A DNA stretch of 6,586 bases, from NCBI GenBank assembly GCA_002256705.1, contig NQJI01000083.1, positions 1-6,586 on the forward strand, in the 5' to 3' direction. Source of the stretch: Methylococcaceae bacterium NSM2-1 (GTDB lineage Bacteria > Pseudomonadota > Gammaproteobacteria > Methylococcales > Methylomonadaceae). Positions 1 to 6,168 of the stretch are shown piece by piece. The translations under genes and the position numbers were made by a program. Every line of letters begins with the position of its first letter. The stretch's first letter is position 1. The notes under the pieces are model-generated. The model saw only the letters and a list, made by a program, of their open reading frames with translations. It searched no databases and was not told the origin of the DNA.

Positions 1-288
1 CCGGAGAAAATCCAGATGCAAAATCTGAAATTTGGCAGGGTTACGTTGAACACCTTTCAGAATTGCTTGCTCTGTTTTTCCATCAACAGTGACATCCAGT
101 ACATGCGAATAAACTGCTTCATGTTCAAGATGCTTAATGACTTCATTATGATTTAATACCAGCATTTGAGGCTCTCTATGGCCACCGTATATCACTGCGG
201 GCACATTACCTTGACGACGTGCACTTCTCGCTGCGCCCTTGCCTGACCGTCCGCGACTTTCGGCAACAAATTCAAATACGTTAGACAT
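1..288 (-). CDS. rplY: 50S ribosomal protein L25 (Ctc/TL5 family), 3' end outside window
   Basis: This encodes a 5S rRNA-binding protein of the large ribosomal subunit. The window holds the first 96 codons, open to the left edge with no stop. The translation begins MSNVFEFVAESRGRSGKGAA. It has the L25 signatures: a basic GKGAARSARR stretch (about 17-25), VPAVIYGG (29-36), and VDGKTEQAILKGVQRNP (68-84) followed by ILHLDFLR (89-96). The start is an ATG at 288 preceded by a purine-rich GGTGAGG (293-299). Escherichia coli L25 would end near here at about 94 residues, but this frame is still open. A longer protein with a Ctc-type C-terminal domain, as is common outside the enterics, is therefore likely but cannot be seen. 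It lies 86 bases downstream of prs on the same strand with no obvious terminator between, so it is probably in the same transcript. The family assignment is firm. Confidence 0.93.
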   Translation of the reverse strand, partial: MSNVFEFVAESRGRSGKGAARSARRQGNVPAVIYGGHREPQMLVLNHNEVIKHLEHEAVYSHVLDVTVDGKTEQAILKGVQRNPAKFQILHLDFLR

Positions 289-359
289 TTTTCCTCACCA
301 TTTTTTCTGAAGTCCGTGCCCTAAAAGCACACACATTAAATTCTATCAATCAACAACTT

Positions 360-386
360 TTAATCTACGTATGGTTAATCTACGTA
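360..386. repeat. 12-bp direct repeat duplicating the prs 3' end
   Basis: The 12-base sequence TTAATCTACGTA occurs at 360-371 and again at 375-386, separated by TGG. On the coding (minus) strand the inner copy encodes the last residues of Prs, Tyr-Val-Asp, and its TAA stop. The outer copy repeats the same codons and stop in the same frame, because the 15-base period equals five codons. It looks like a small tandem duplication that left a second in-frame stop behind the first. Confidence 0.85.
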
Positions 387-1328
387 AAGCGAACTAACCG
401 ACTCACCTACTGCAATACGCCTTATAGTCTCAGCCAACATTTCTGCAACACTAAGCTGTCTTATTTTTCCTAACCCGACAGCATCCTGACTCAATGGGAT
501 GGTATCCGTAACAACCAACTCATCAAGTTCCGAGCCATTCAGGTTTTTTATTGCAGCGCCTGACAATACGGCATGCGTACAATAGGCAACCACTTTTATT
601 GCTCCGTGCTTTTTTAAAGCAACAGCGGCATGACACAAAGTTCCGGCGGTATCGACCAAATCATCAATCATCACACAGGTGCGACCATCAACATCACCAA
701 TGATGTGCATAATCTCCGAGACATTAGCCTTGGGCCTGCGCTTGTCTATAATGGCAAGATCAGCGTCATCCAGACGCTTGGCAAGCGCACGCGCTCTAAC
801 CACACCACCGACATCAGGTGAAACAACAATCAGATCCTTATATTGTTGCCGCCACACATCACCTAAAAGAATGGGTGATGAATAAACATTGTCTACAGGT
901 ATATCAAAAAAACCCTGAATCTGGTCGGCATGCAAATCAACCGTCAAAACGCGATGGGCACCCGCTTGTTCAATCATTTTGGCAACCAGCTTGGCAGTGA
1001 TGGGCACCCGGGCTGATCGCGAACGTCTATCCTGCCGTGCATAGCCATAATAAGGCATTACCGCAGTAATACGTGATGCTGATGCCCGCTTGAGAGCGTC
1101 AATCATCACTAACAATTCCATTAAATTCTCATTAGCAGGAGAACAGGTCGGCTGAATAATAAAAACATCCTTACCCCGGACATTTTCTTCAATTTCTACC
1201 GCAATTTCTCCGTCACTAAATCTACCGACAGCCGCCATTCCCAGGCGCATATTAAGCTTCTTAACTATACCGTCAGACAAAGCCAAGTTAGCATTGCCAG
1301 AAAACACCATCATAGAGGTGTCATTCAT
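375..1328 (-). CDS. prs: Ribose-phosphate pyrophosphokinase (PRPP synthetase)
   Basis: This cytoplasmic enzyme transfers pyrophosphate from ATP to ribose 5-phosphate to make PRPP. PRPP is the precursor of purine, pyrimidine, NAD, histidine and tryptophan synthesis. The 317-residue protein matches the usual class I length of about 315. Visible motifs are [13 protein letters not shown] near the N-terminus, [12 protein letters not shown] (35-46), the ATP-binding [12 protein letters not shown] (93-104), the metal-binding [11 protein letters not shown] (131-141), the catalytic loop DKRRPK (195-200) with Lys196 and Arg198, and the PRPP-binding loop [12 protein letters not shown] (219-230). The ATG start at 1328 has a GGGAG ribosome binding site at 1336-1340, seven bases upstream. 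It begins 40 bases after the 3' end of tRNA-Gln, so its leader may be created by tRNA processing. The 3' end carries a small tandem duplication that copies the stop codon. No catalytic residue appears to be missing. Confidence 0.97.
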   Translation of the reverse strand: MNDTSMMVFSGNANLALSDGIVKKLNMRLGMAAVGRFSDGEIAVEIEENVRGKDVFIIQPTCSPANENLMELLVMIDALKRASASRITAVMPYYGYARQDRRSRSARVPITAKLVAKMIEQAGAHRVLTVDLHADQIQGFFDIPVDNVYSSPILLGDVWRQQYKDLIVVSPDVGGVVRARALAKRLDDADLAIIDKRRPKANVSEIMHIIGDVDGRTCVMIDDLVDTAGTLCHAAVALKKHGAIKVVAYCTHAVLSGAAIKNLNGSELDELVVTDTIPLSQDAVGLGKIRQLSVAEMLAETIRRIAVGESVSSLYVD

Positions 1329-1335
1329 TCAAGCA

Positions 1336-1340
1336 CTCCC
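1336..1340 (-). promoter_or_regulatory. Ribosome binding site of prs
   Basis: GGGAG on the minus strand lies seven bases before the prs ATG, inside the 40-base linker between the tRNA 3' end and prs. It is the clearest Shine-Dalgarno sequence in the leftward unit. This suits a gene that follows a tRNA and cannot be translated by coupling to ispE. Confidence 0.6.
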
Positions 1341-1368
1341 AATTAGAATTCAACTTGGTGGAGATAAA

Positions 1369-1443
1369 TGGCTGGGTCGCAAGGATTCGAACCTTGGTAT
1401 GCGGAGATCAAAACCCCGTGCCTTACCGCTTGGCGACGACCCA
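1369..1443 (-). tRNA. tRNA-Gln (anticodon UUG)
   Basis: A complete 75-base cloverleaf can be drawn on the minus strand. The seven-pair acceptor stem is TGGGTCG/CGACCCA. The D arm is GCC/GGC around AAGCGGTAA. The anticodon stem is CGGGG/CTCCG with one G-U pair, closing the loop TTTTGAT. The variable loop is CATAC, and the T arm is CAAGG/CCTTG around TTCGAAT. The anticodon TTG (1409-1411) reads CAA and CAG codons. The U1-A72 pair and discriminator G73 fit the known identity elements for glutaminyl-tRNA synthetase, and the 3' CCA is encoded. The gene starts 4 bases after the ispE stop and ends 40 bases before prs, all on the same strand. It is therefore probably released from a polycistronic transcript by RNase P and other nucleases. 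A tRNA-Gln between ispE and prs is also found in Pseudomonas. Confidence 0.97.
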
Positions 1444-1447
1444 ATAA

Positions 1448-2329
1448 TCATGATATATATTTACCAATCTTCAGCCTTGAAAACAAAGGCGATTCATTTA
1501 AACCCTTAGCCAGATAAACCTGCCACTTATTTTTAAGTGACTCATAGGCATTGACCGCTGCGTCTTCCGAATCAAACTGTGCAAAAACACAAGCCCCTGT
1601 CCCGGTTAGTCTTGCCTCTGAAAACTCAGACAAAGCAACCAGAGCATCTTTAACAGACTGGTAACGCTGACAAACCACCTCGACACAATCGTTTTGGTGT
1701 TGGCCCGCTATAAAGTCGGCTATTTTGATCGATTTGCTATTCCGTGTCAAATTTTTAGCTGAAAATATTTCTTTTGTATTTACGTGACATTCAGGCTTGA
1801 TAACTATAACCCAGGGTTCTTCGAGATTTATCTTCTCCAGTTGTTCACCCACGCCTTCTGCCCATGATGAATAACCATACACAAATACAGGCACATCCGC
1901 ACCCAGAGTCAGCCCCAGTTCCATCAATTTTTCCATTGATAACTGCAAGCCCCACAATTCATTCAATACCACCAAAGTAGTTGCGGCATCAGAACTGCCA
2001 CCACCCAGACCGCCCCCCATGGGCAGGTTTTTTTCCACCTCGATGCGCACGCCTGAGTCACATCCTGTTGCTGCTTTTAACAGGTTCGCCGCTCTAACTG
2101 TCAAATCATCTGCCTCTGCCACACCTGGAATCGGTTTTTGCAAGCTCACTCGTCCATCATCAACCGGATGAAATGTTAGCCAGTCACACAAATCTATAAA
2201 TTGAAAAACTGTTTGCAACAAATGATAACCATCAGGCCTCTGACCAACAATCCTCAACATTAAATTCAACTTTGCCGGTGCAGGCCATTTTTCCGCCCAT
2301 GCAGATTGATCAAATTGCTTTTGCGACAT
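1448..2329 (-). CDS. ispE: 4-diphosphocytidyl-2-C-methyl-D-erythritol kinase
   Basis: This GHMP-family kinase phosphorylates CDP-methylerythritol with ATP, the fourth step of the MEP route to isoprenoid precursors, in the cytoplasm. The 293-residue protein shows WPAPAKLNL (15-23) with the conserved Lys20, the ATP-binding glycine-rich loop GGGLGGGSSDAA (105-116), LGADVPVF (142-149) with the likely catalytic Asp145, and the C-terminal GHMP motif LTGTGACVFA (241-250). The ATG at 2329 is the only possible start. A TAA lies directly before it in frame (2330-2332), and there is no other start codon before the conserved WPAPAK. The N-terminus is thus about ten residues longer than in E. coli IspE. 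The first 20 bases overlap the end of lolB, and no clear Shine-Dalgarno is present, suggesting translational coupling. The TGA stop is 4 bases from the tRNA-Gln 5' end. Confidence 0.97.
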   Translation of the reverse strand: MSQKQFDQSAWAEKWPAPAKLNLMLRIVGQRPDGYHLLQTVFQFIDLCDWLTFHPVDDGRVSLQKPIPGVAEADDLTVRAANLLKAATGCDSGVRIEVEKNLPMGGGLGGGSSDAATTLVVLNELWGLQLSMEKLMELGLTLGADVPVFVYGYSSWAEGVGEQLEKINLEEPWVIVIKPECHVNTKEIFSAKNLTRNSKSIKIADFIAGQHQNDCVEVVCQRYQSVKDALVALSEFSEARLTGTGACVFAQFDSEDAAVNAYESLKNKWQVYLAKGLNESPLFSRLKIGKYIS

Positions 2330-2903
2330 TTAAAACCCATTGATCTATGAATAATTTTAATTTGACCCGCTCATTTGTGACTGAGATTTTACGCGGCATA
2401 GACTGATCATCAACTTGCTGCATTTGTTTGTATTCTATCAACCATCCGCCCTGCGTAAAACCGGTAGCTGTCTCTACAAAAGCGCTGCTTGGCTCAGGCA
2501 ATCCTACCACCCAGTAACGTAAGGAGCGTACCGGAACAAACATGCCCAGCTGTTGATTGATAAACTCTTCCGGTTGAGTTGATGATTGCACTTCATCATC
2601 CCCGCGATCTATGGTGACTAAATTGCCTGTTAATTGAATAACGGTTGCACCCTGCCCCAAGGGTCCGGATAACTTTATTTTCTCATCATCAGGCCTGTGC
2701 CCCCAGTTTATACTGGCCTGCCAGGAATCATTTTTTCCGGTTAACGCCAACCGGCCTTCAAGTGACCATCGCTCCATCTGGTAAAGATGCTCTCTTGCAA
2801 TCCTTGAATAATGAATTTCCGGCTCTACAGGCGCGATAGTACAGGCAGACAGCATCAATACCATACACCACCAACCCAACCACTTTGCTTTAATACTTAA
2901 CAT
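2310..2903 (-). CDS. lolB: Outer membrane lipoprotein receptor LolB
   Basis: LolB accepts lipoproteins from the periplasmic carrier LolA and inserts them into the outer membrane; it is itself a lipoprotein. The product has a basic N-terminus, a hydrophobic segment and a lipobox LSAC with the lipidated cysteine at residue 21, followed by Thr rather than Asp, as expected for outer-membrane sorting. Family landmarks follow: WSLEGRLAL (46-54), SGPLGQGATVIQL (79-91) and RYWVVGLPEP (129-138). At 197 residues it is close to the E. coli length of about 207. I chose the ATG at 2903, which overlaps the preceding TGA by one base (TGATG). A GTG one codon upstream (2906) is also open and would add one residue. 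There is no strong ribosome binding site, so coupling to the TPR gene is likely. It overlaps ispE by 20 bases. Confidence 0.92.
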   Translation of the reverse strand: MLSIKAKWLGWWCMVLMLSACTIAPVEPEIHYSRIAREHLYQMERWSLEGRLALTGKNDSWQASINWGHRPDDEKIKLSGPLGQGATVIQLTGNLVTIDRGDDEVQSSTQPEEFINQQLGMFVPVRSLRYWVVGLPEPSSAFVETATGFTQGGWLIEYKQMQQVDDQSMPRKISVTNERVKLKLFIDQWVLNVAKAI

Positions 2904-4651
2904 CACTTTTGTGCGCCGTTCAATATTCTTCGTTGAAAATCCAGTAGATATTCATCATCTGGCGCATCTTTAATAGCTTTATCAAATAACTCTCTAGCCT
3001 CATCTTTTCTACCTAAAGCCCATAACACCTCGGCAAGATGCGCCGCTATTTCATTTTCCTGCTGTTTTTCATACGCTCGTTGCAAATAATCCAGGGCTTT
3101 TCCAGTATTCCCCAATTTAAACTGCAACCAGCCATAACTATCAATTATGACCGCCGCATCCGGATTAAGCCTAAGCGCTTGCTGGAGGTATTTTTCCGCT
3201 TCTGCAAGGCGCTCAGGCTTGTTCAACAGAGTATATCCCAAGGCATTTAAGGCCTCGACATTATCAGGATCCATTGCCAATATTTTCTTCAGATCCGCTT
3301 CCACTATATCCGGCTTATCGACACGCTCAGCCAGCAATGCACGGGTGTATAACAGCTCTTTTTGATCAGGAGAATCAACCAGAGCCTCAGTCAATAGATC
3401 AAATGCCTTCTCATATTGCTTTTGCTGACTATATAACTCTGCCTGCACCAACAGGAGCCGCAGCTTTTGTTTTGGAAACTTCGACTGCAAGAGACTTAAT
3501 CGTGAGTTGGCCTCATCGAACTGTTTATCTTTCGCAAGCAAAGAAATTGCTGAAATTGATGCATCAAAAACAAATGGCCCATCCGTTACTTTATCGAACC
3601 AGACCAGCGCCTTTTTCGTATCATCCCGTTTTTCTTCTATTTTTCCCAAATAAAAGCTGGCCTGATACCTCCACTCTGGTTGCTCCAGCAGTTTCTTAAA
3701 AATGTCTTCAGCCGACTCGTCCCTGTCCAATTGCAAATATACTAACCCCTGAGCAAACTGACTTTCTATATCCTTGGGATCAGCCGCTATAATGTTTTGA
3801 TAAACATCAATGGCCTCTTCATAGTCCTCAGCTTTTATTAACACCTGAGCATACATTTTATTAATTTTACTATTGTCTGGATACTTAAGGGCCGCCTCTT
3901 TTAACAGCGTTCTTGCTTTATTCAAGTCTCCTGAAAATACGGCTATCTGGGCTTGAAGAATCAGCGCCTTATCCCAGTCTGGCCGCAACTTCAAAGCCTG
4001 CTTTATTTTTGTTTCAGCCAGATATTTATCTTTCTTCTGGATAGCCAGTAATGACTGCATATAATAAATTTCAGCCTGGTCAGGATGCTGTTTTGACAAA
4101 GCCTCGAGTACGTCATAAACGGCAGCCATCTTGCCATCCTTTTGCAGTACACTGGCCAATTCAAGCAACGCATTTTCGAAACCGGCAGGATCAACAGCCA
4201 GCAACACATTTAAGTGCTCAGCGGCGACTTTCTTATCTCCAGCACTTAAGGCCGATAATGCCGCAATTTTTCTTGCTGTCGGGTTTTTGGGATCCTGCCG
4301 CAGCCATAAAGCCACCGCCTCATTTGTTTTATTGCCATCTTTCATGTACATAGCAATCATTGCCGCCCTTTCAGCAAACCTTGAATCATGCGTACGCTTC
4401 GCGGCTTCCATATAACCCTCCAGAGCAATATCATATTGCCCCCTTTGTCCGGCAATCTCTGCCGTCATTAGCATAAAAAGCACATCGGGATCAATTGAGG
4501 TTTTTAGTTCTTTTTGTTTAGTTTTTTCTTTAGTCTCAGTTATTTTAACAGGCGCAACGGATTCTTCTGAACCGCTTGGCTTTGCAGGTGACTCGACGCA
4601 ACTGTTAAGAAAAACGATGGTTATTACTGAAAGCAATCTAAAAATTAACAC
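2903..4651 (-). CDS. TPR-repeat lipoprotein, first gene of the lolB-ispE-prs unit
   Basis: I recognise this as the large TPR protein encoded upstream of lolB in many non-enteric gammaproteobacteria. Its biochemical role is unknown to me. With the chosen start the protein is 582 residues. It has a short hydrophobic signal ending in a lipobox-like LNSC (Cys18), a charged Lys/Glu-rich linker (about 19-54), then helical TPR units over about 55-560. Clear TPR-type segments include ALKLRPDWDKALILQAQI, YEEAIDVYQNIIAADP and YLQQALRLNP. The C-terminal part has the run NALGYTLL, DSYGWLQFKLGN and EIAAHLAEVLWALGR. It is probably a periplasm-facing lipoprotein; Val follows the cysteine, so outer-membrane sorting is expected. 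No ATG start is possible, because an in-frame TAA lies at 4664-4666. GTG at 4651 has AGGA six bases upstream, whereas TTG at 4657 has AGGA directly against it. The stop overlaps the lolB start. Confidence 0.88.
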   Translation of the reverse strand: MLIFRLLSVITIVFLNSCVESPAKPSGSEESVAPVKITETKEKTKQKELKTSIDPDVLFMLMTAEIAGQRGQYDIALEGYMEAAKRTHDSRFAERAAMIAMYMKDGNKTNEAVALWLRQDPKNPTARKIAALSALSAGDKKVAAEHLNVLLAVDPAGFENALLELASVLQKDGKMAAVYDVLEALSKQHPDQAEIYYMQSLLAIQKKDKYLAETKIKQALKLRPDWDKALILQAQIAVFSGDLNKARTLLKEAALKYPDNSKINKMYAQVLIKAEDYEEAIDVYQNIIAADPKDIESQFAQGLVYLQLDRDESAEDIFKKLLEQPEWRYQASFYLGKIEEKRDDTKKALVWFDKVTDGPFVFDASISAISLLAKDKQFDEANSRLSLLQSKFPKQKLRLLLVQAELYSQQKQYEKAFDLLTEALVDSPDQKELLYTRALLAERVDKPDIVEADLKKILAMDPDNVEALNALGYTLLNKPERLAEAEKYLQQALRLNPDAAVIIDSYGWLQFKLGNTGKALDYLQRAYEKQQENEIAAHLAEVLWALGRKDEARELFDKAIKDAPDDEYLLDFQRRILNGAQK

Positions 4652-4657
4652 ACTCAA

Positions 4658-4661
4658 TCCT
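4658..4661 (-). promoter_or_regulatory. Ribosome binding site that decides the TPR gene start
   Basis: AGGA on the minus strand lies six bases before the GTG at 4651 and directly against the alternative TTG at 4657. Normal spacing therefore favours the GTG start. No ATG is available between the upstream in-frame stop (4664-4666) and the hydrophobic signal segment. Confidence 0.55.
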
Positions 4662-4735
4662 ATTTATTACCCAATATACAATCGCAATAGATTATCAGAA
4701 AAACCCGTCGATTTAGACAGCTGATTTTATTCCAT

Positions 4736-4764
4736 TTGGATAAAGTTATTATATTTCTTAAAAT
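4736..4764 (+). promoter_or_regulatory. Candidate sigma70-type promoter for hemA
   Basis: TTGGAT (4736-4741) and TAAAAT (4759-4764) are separated by 17 bases. The -10 element matches the TATAAT consensus at five of six positions and the -35 at three. Transcription would start near 4771, leaving a leader of about 138 bases before hemA. This was read by eye and other weak combinations exist, so it is only a candidate. Confidence 0.3.
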
Positions 4765-4776
4765 ACGGCGACATAA
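4748..4776 (-). promoter_or_regulatory. Candidate promoter for the TPR-lolB-ispE-tRNA-prs unit
   Basis: A perfect TATAAT is present on the minus strand at 4748-4753. The hexamer 17 bases upstream is TTATGT (4771-4776), a poor -35 match. The predicted start would be near 4741, giving a leader of about 90 bases. The site lies within the span of the candidate hemA promoter on the other strand. It rests mainly on the -10 match. Confidence 0.3.
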
Positions 4777-4908
4777 TATGCCGGGTTTTCTACTAAAAGT
4801 TACGACGTTAAGGTGTAAGATGCCAGACAATAGGCGAAAAAAATATTATCCTGAACCTTGCATCTTGAACTTATTGCGCAACATTAAACTGACTTAACCA
4901 TAAATACC

Positions 4909-6168
4909 ATGACTTTTCTTGCAGTAGGGATTAATTACAATACCGCACCGGTTTCAATCCGTGAACGCCTGTCATTCCCTGCCGACATACTGGAGGCATC
5001 GTTAAAAGAGTTATGGCGACTCAAAGAAATCAGTGAAGCCGCCATACTGTCAACCTGTAACCGCACCGAATTTTACTGCACCTCATCAACAGCGAATAAA
5101 CAAGTACTGATTGACTGGGTAGCTCAAAGCAAACAAATCAGTGCAGCCGATTTTACTCCTTATCTGTACTGTCATACCGATAGCGAACTCATCCGCCACA
5201 TGTTTCGCGTGGCTTGCGGCCTGGATTCCATGATTCTGGGCGAACCACAAATTCTGGGGCAAATGAAAACGGCCTATCAGGCCGCTTACGATGCGGGTAC
5301 TTTAGGCAAACGCCTGGGCAAACTCTTTCAGCACACCTTTACCGCTGCCAAAAAAGTACGCACCGATACCGCTATTGGCTCCAGCCCCGTATCGGTTGCC
5401 TTCGCTGCCGTTCAACTGGCACAACAAATCTTCGATAAACTCAGCGAACAGACCGCTTTACTCATAGGCGCAGGTGAAACCATAGAACTAACAGCGAGGC
5501 ATTTATCCCAACAAGGTATAGGCCGCATCATTATCGCTAACCGCACCTATGACAAAGCGCACACCTTGGCTGCACAGTTTAACGGCTATGCGATTGCCTT
5601 ATCCGAATTACCTATGCATCTGGCTGAAGCAGATATCGTTATTTCTTCAACTGCCAGCCAATTGCCGATCCTAGGCAAGGGCCGCGTGGAAAGCGCGCTT
5701 AAAAAACGCAAACATAAACCCATGTTTATGGTAGACCTGGCTGTACCGCGCGATATTGAAGCTGAAGTTGAACAACTTAGAGATGTTTATCTTTATACCG
5801 TCGACGACCTGCAACACACCATTGATCAGAACATGAACTCGCGCCGGCTGGCGGCAGAACAGGCTGAAGAAATAATCGACACGCAGGTTGATTATTTTTT
5901 AGCCTGGTTACGCGCTCAGGGTGCACAATCCACAATTCGGGATTACCGCCATCAAGCCGAGCTATCCCGCGATGAAGCTTTACAAAAAGCCCTGGCGTTA
6001 CTTAAAAACGGCGTTCCCGCTGAAGAAGCCCTTAACCGGCTCGCTCATAGCCTGACCAACAAACTCATTCATACGCCCAGCACCCAAATCAGAGCCGCCG
6101 CCGAAAACGAACGCCTCGACTTGATTGCCGCTGCCCGCGAAATTTTTAAATTAACAAAATCTCAATGA
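4909..6168 (+). CDS. hemA: Glutamyl-tRNA reductase
   Basis: This enzyme reduces glutamyl-tRNA(Glu) with NADPH to glutamate-1-semialdehyde, the first committed step of the C5 route to 5-aminolevulinate, haem and other tetrapyrroles. The 419 residues match the family length (418 in E. coli). Visible features are [13 protein letters not shown] (7-19), the catalytic STCNRTEFY (48-56) with Cys50, a conserved histidine near the active site (His97), [17 protein letters not shown] (104-120), [11 protein letters not shown] (158-168), the NADPH-binding [11 protein letters not shown] (184-194), ANRT (210-213), [12 protein letters not shown] (276-287) and YTVDDLQ (296-302). A C-terminal helical dimerisation domain follows. 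The ATG at 4909 is preceded by an in-frame stop at 4885-4887 and no better start lies between. No Shine-Dalgarno sequence is evident. The stop overlaps prfA as ATGA. HemA is usually controlled by haem-dependent proteolysis; nothing in the DNA shows its regulation here. Confidence 0.98.
   Translation: MTFLAVGINYNTAPVSIRERLSFPADILEASLKELWRLKEISEAAILSTCNRTEFYCTSSTANKQVLIDWVAQSKQISAADFTPYLYCHTDSELIRHMFRVACGLDSMILGEPQILGQMKTAYQAAYDAGTLGKRLGKLFQHTFTAAKKVRTDTAIGSSPVSVAFAAVQLAQQIFDKLSEQTALLIGAGETIELTARHLSQQGIGRIIIANRTYDKAHTLAAQFNGYAIALSELPMHLAEADIVISSTASQLPILGKGRVESALKKRKHKPMFMVDLAVPRDIEAEVEQLRDVYLYTVDDLQHTIDQNMNSRRLAAEQAEEIIDTQVDYFLAWLRAQGAQSTIRDYRHQAELSRDEALQKALALLKNGVPAEEALNRLAHSLTNKLIHTPSTQIRAAAENERLDLIAAAREIFKLTKSQ

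Larger units (their letters stand above)
4652..4908. other. Divergent intergenic region between the TPR gene and hemA
   Basis: These 257 bases separate two divergent units and should contain both promoters. The stretch is AT-rich, with no coding potential, no tRNA and no convincing terminator. It contains an interrupted inverted repeat (AAAACCCG at 4700-4707, CGGGTTTT at 4782-4789), a second pair (AAGATGC at 4817-4823, GCATCTT at 4860-4866), and a perfect 8-base palindrome TTGCGCAA (4874-4881) 27 bases before hemA. Short pairs of this kind can arise by chance in a region this size. Confidence 0.6.

Noticed and set aside
281..301. Six-codon mini-ORF (ATG at 301, TAA at 281, minus strand) overlapping the rplY start in another frame
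   Set aside because: It has no ribosome binding site, and its bases are simply the rplY Shine-Dalgarno and start region. A regulatory role would be pure speculation.
315..331. GTGC/GCAC mini-hairpin between prs and rplY as a terminator
   Set aside because: The stem is only four pairs and no run of U follows in the direction of transcription. rplY is more likely read through from prs.
1369..1443. tRNA gene as an integration site for a mobile element
   Set aside because: The tRNA is intact and flanked by conserved housekeeping genes on both sides, with no integrase and no repeat of its 3' end in the window.
1294..1509. Plus-strand open frame crossing the tRNA and both flanking gene ends
   Set aside because: It is antisense to prs, tRNA-Gln and ispE, all of which are certain. 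The peptide has no plausible family features.
3274..3699. Open frame of 141 codons on the plus strand, antisense to the TPR gene
   Set aside because: It lies entirely within the TPR coding region, shows no recognisable domain and has no ribosome binding site I could see. It is a shadow of the opposite frame.
1369..6168. Functional link between the tRNA gene and hemA, since HemA uses a charged tRNA
   Set aside because: HemA uses glutamyl-tRNA(Glu), whereas this gene is tRNA-Gln by its UUG anticodon. The proximity reflects conserved gene order rather than a substrate link.
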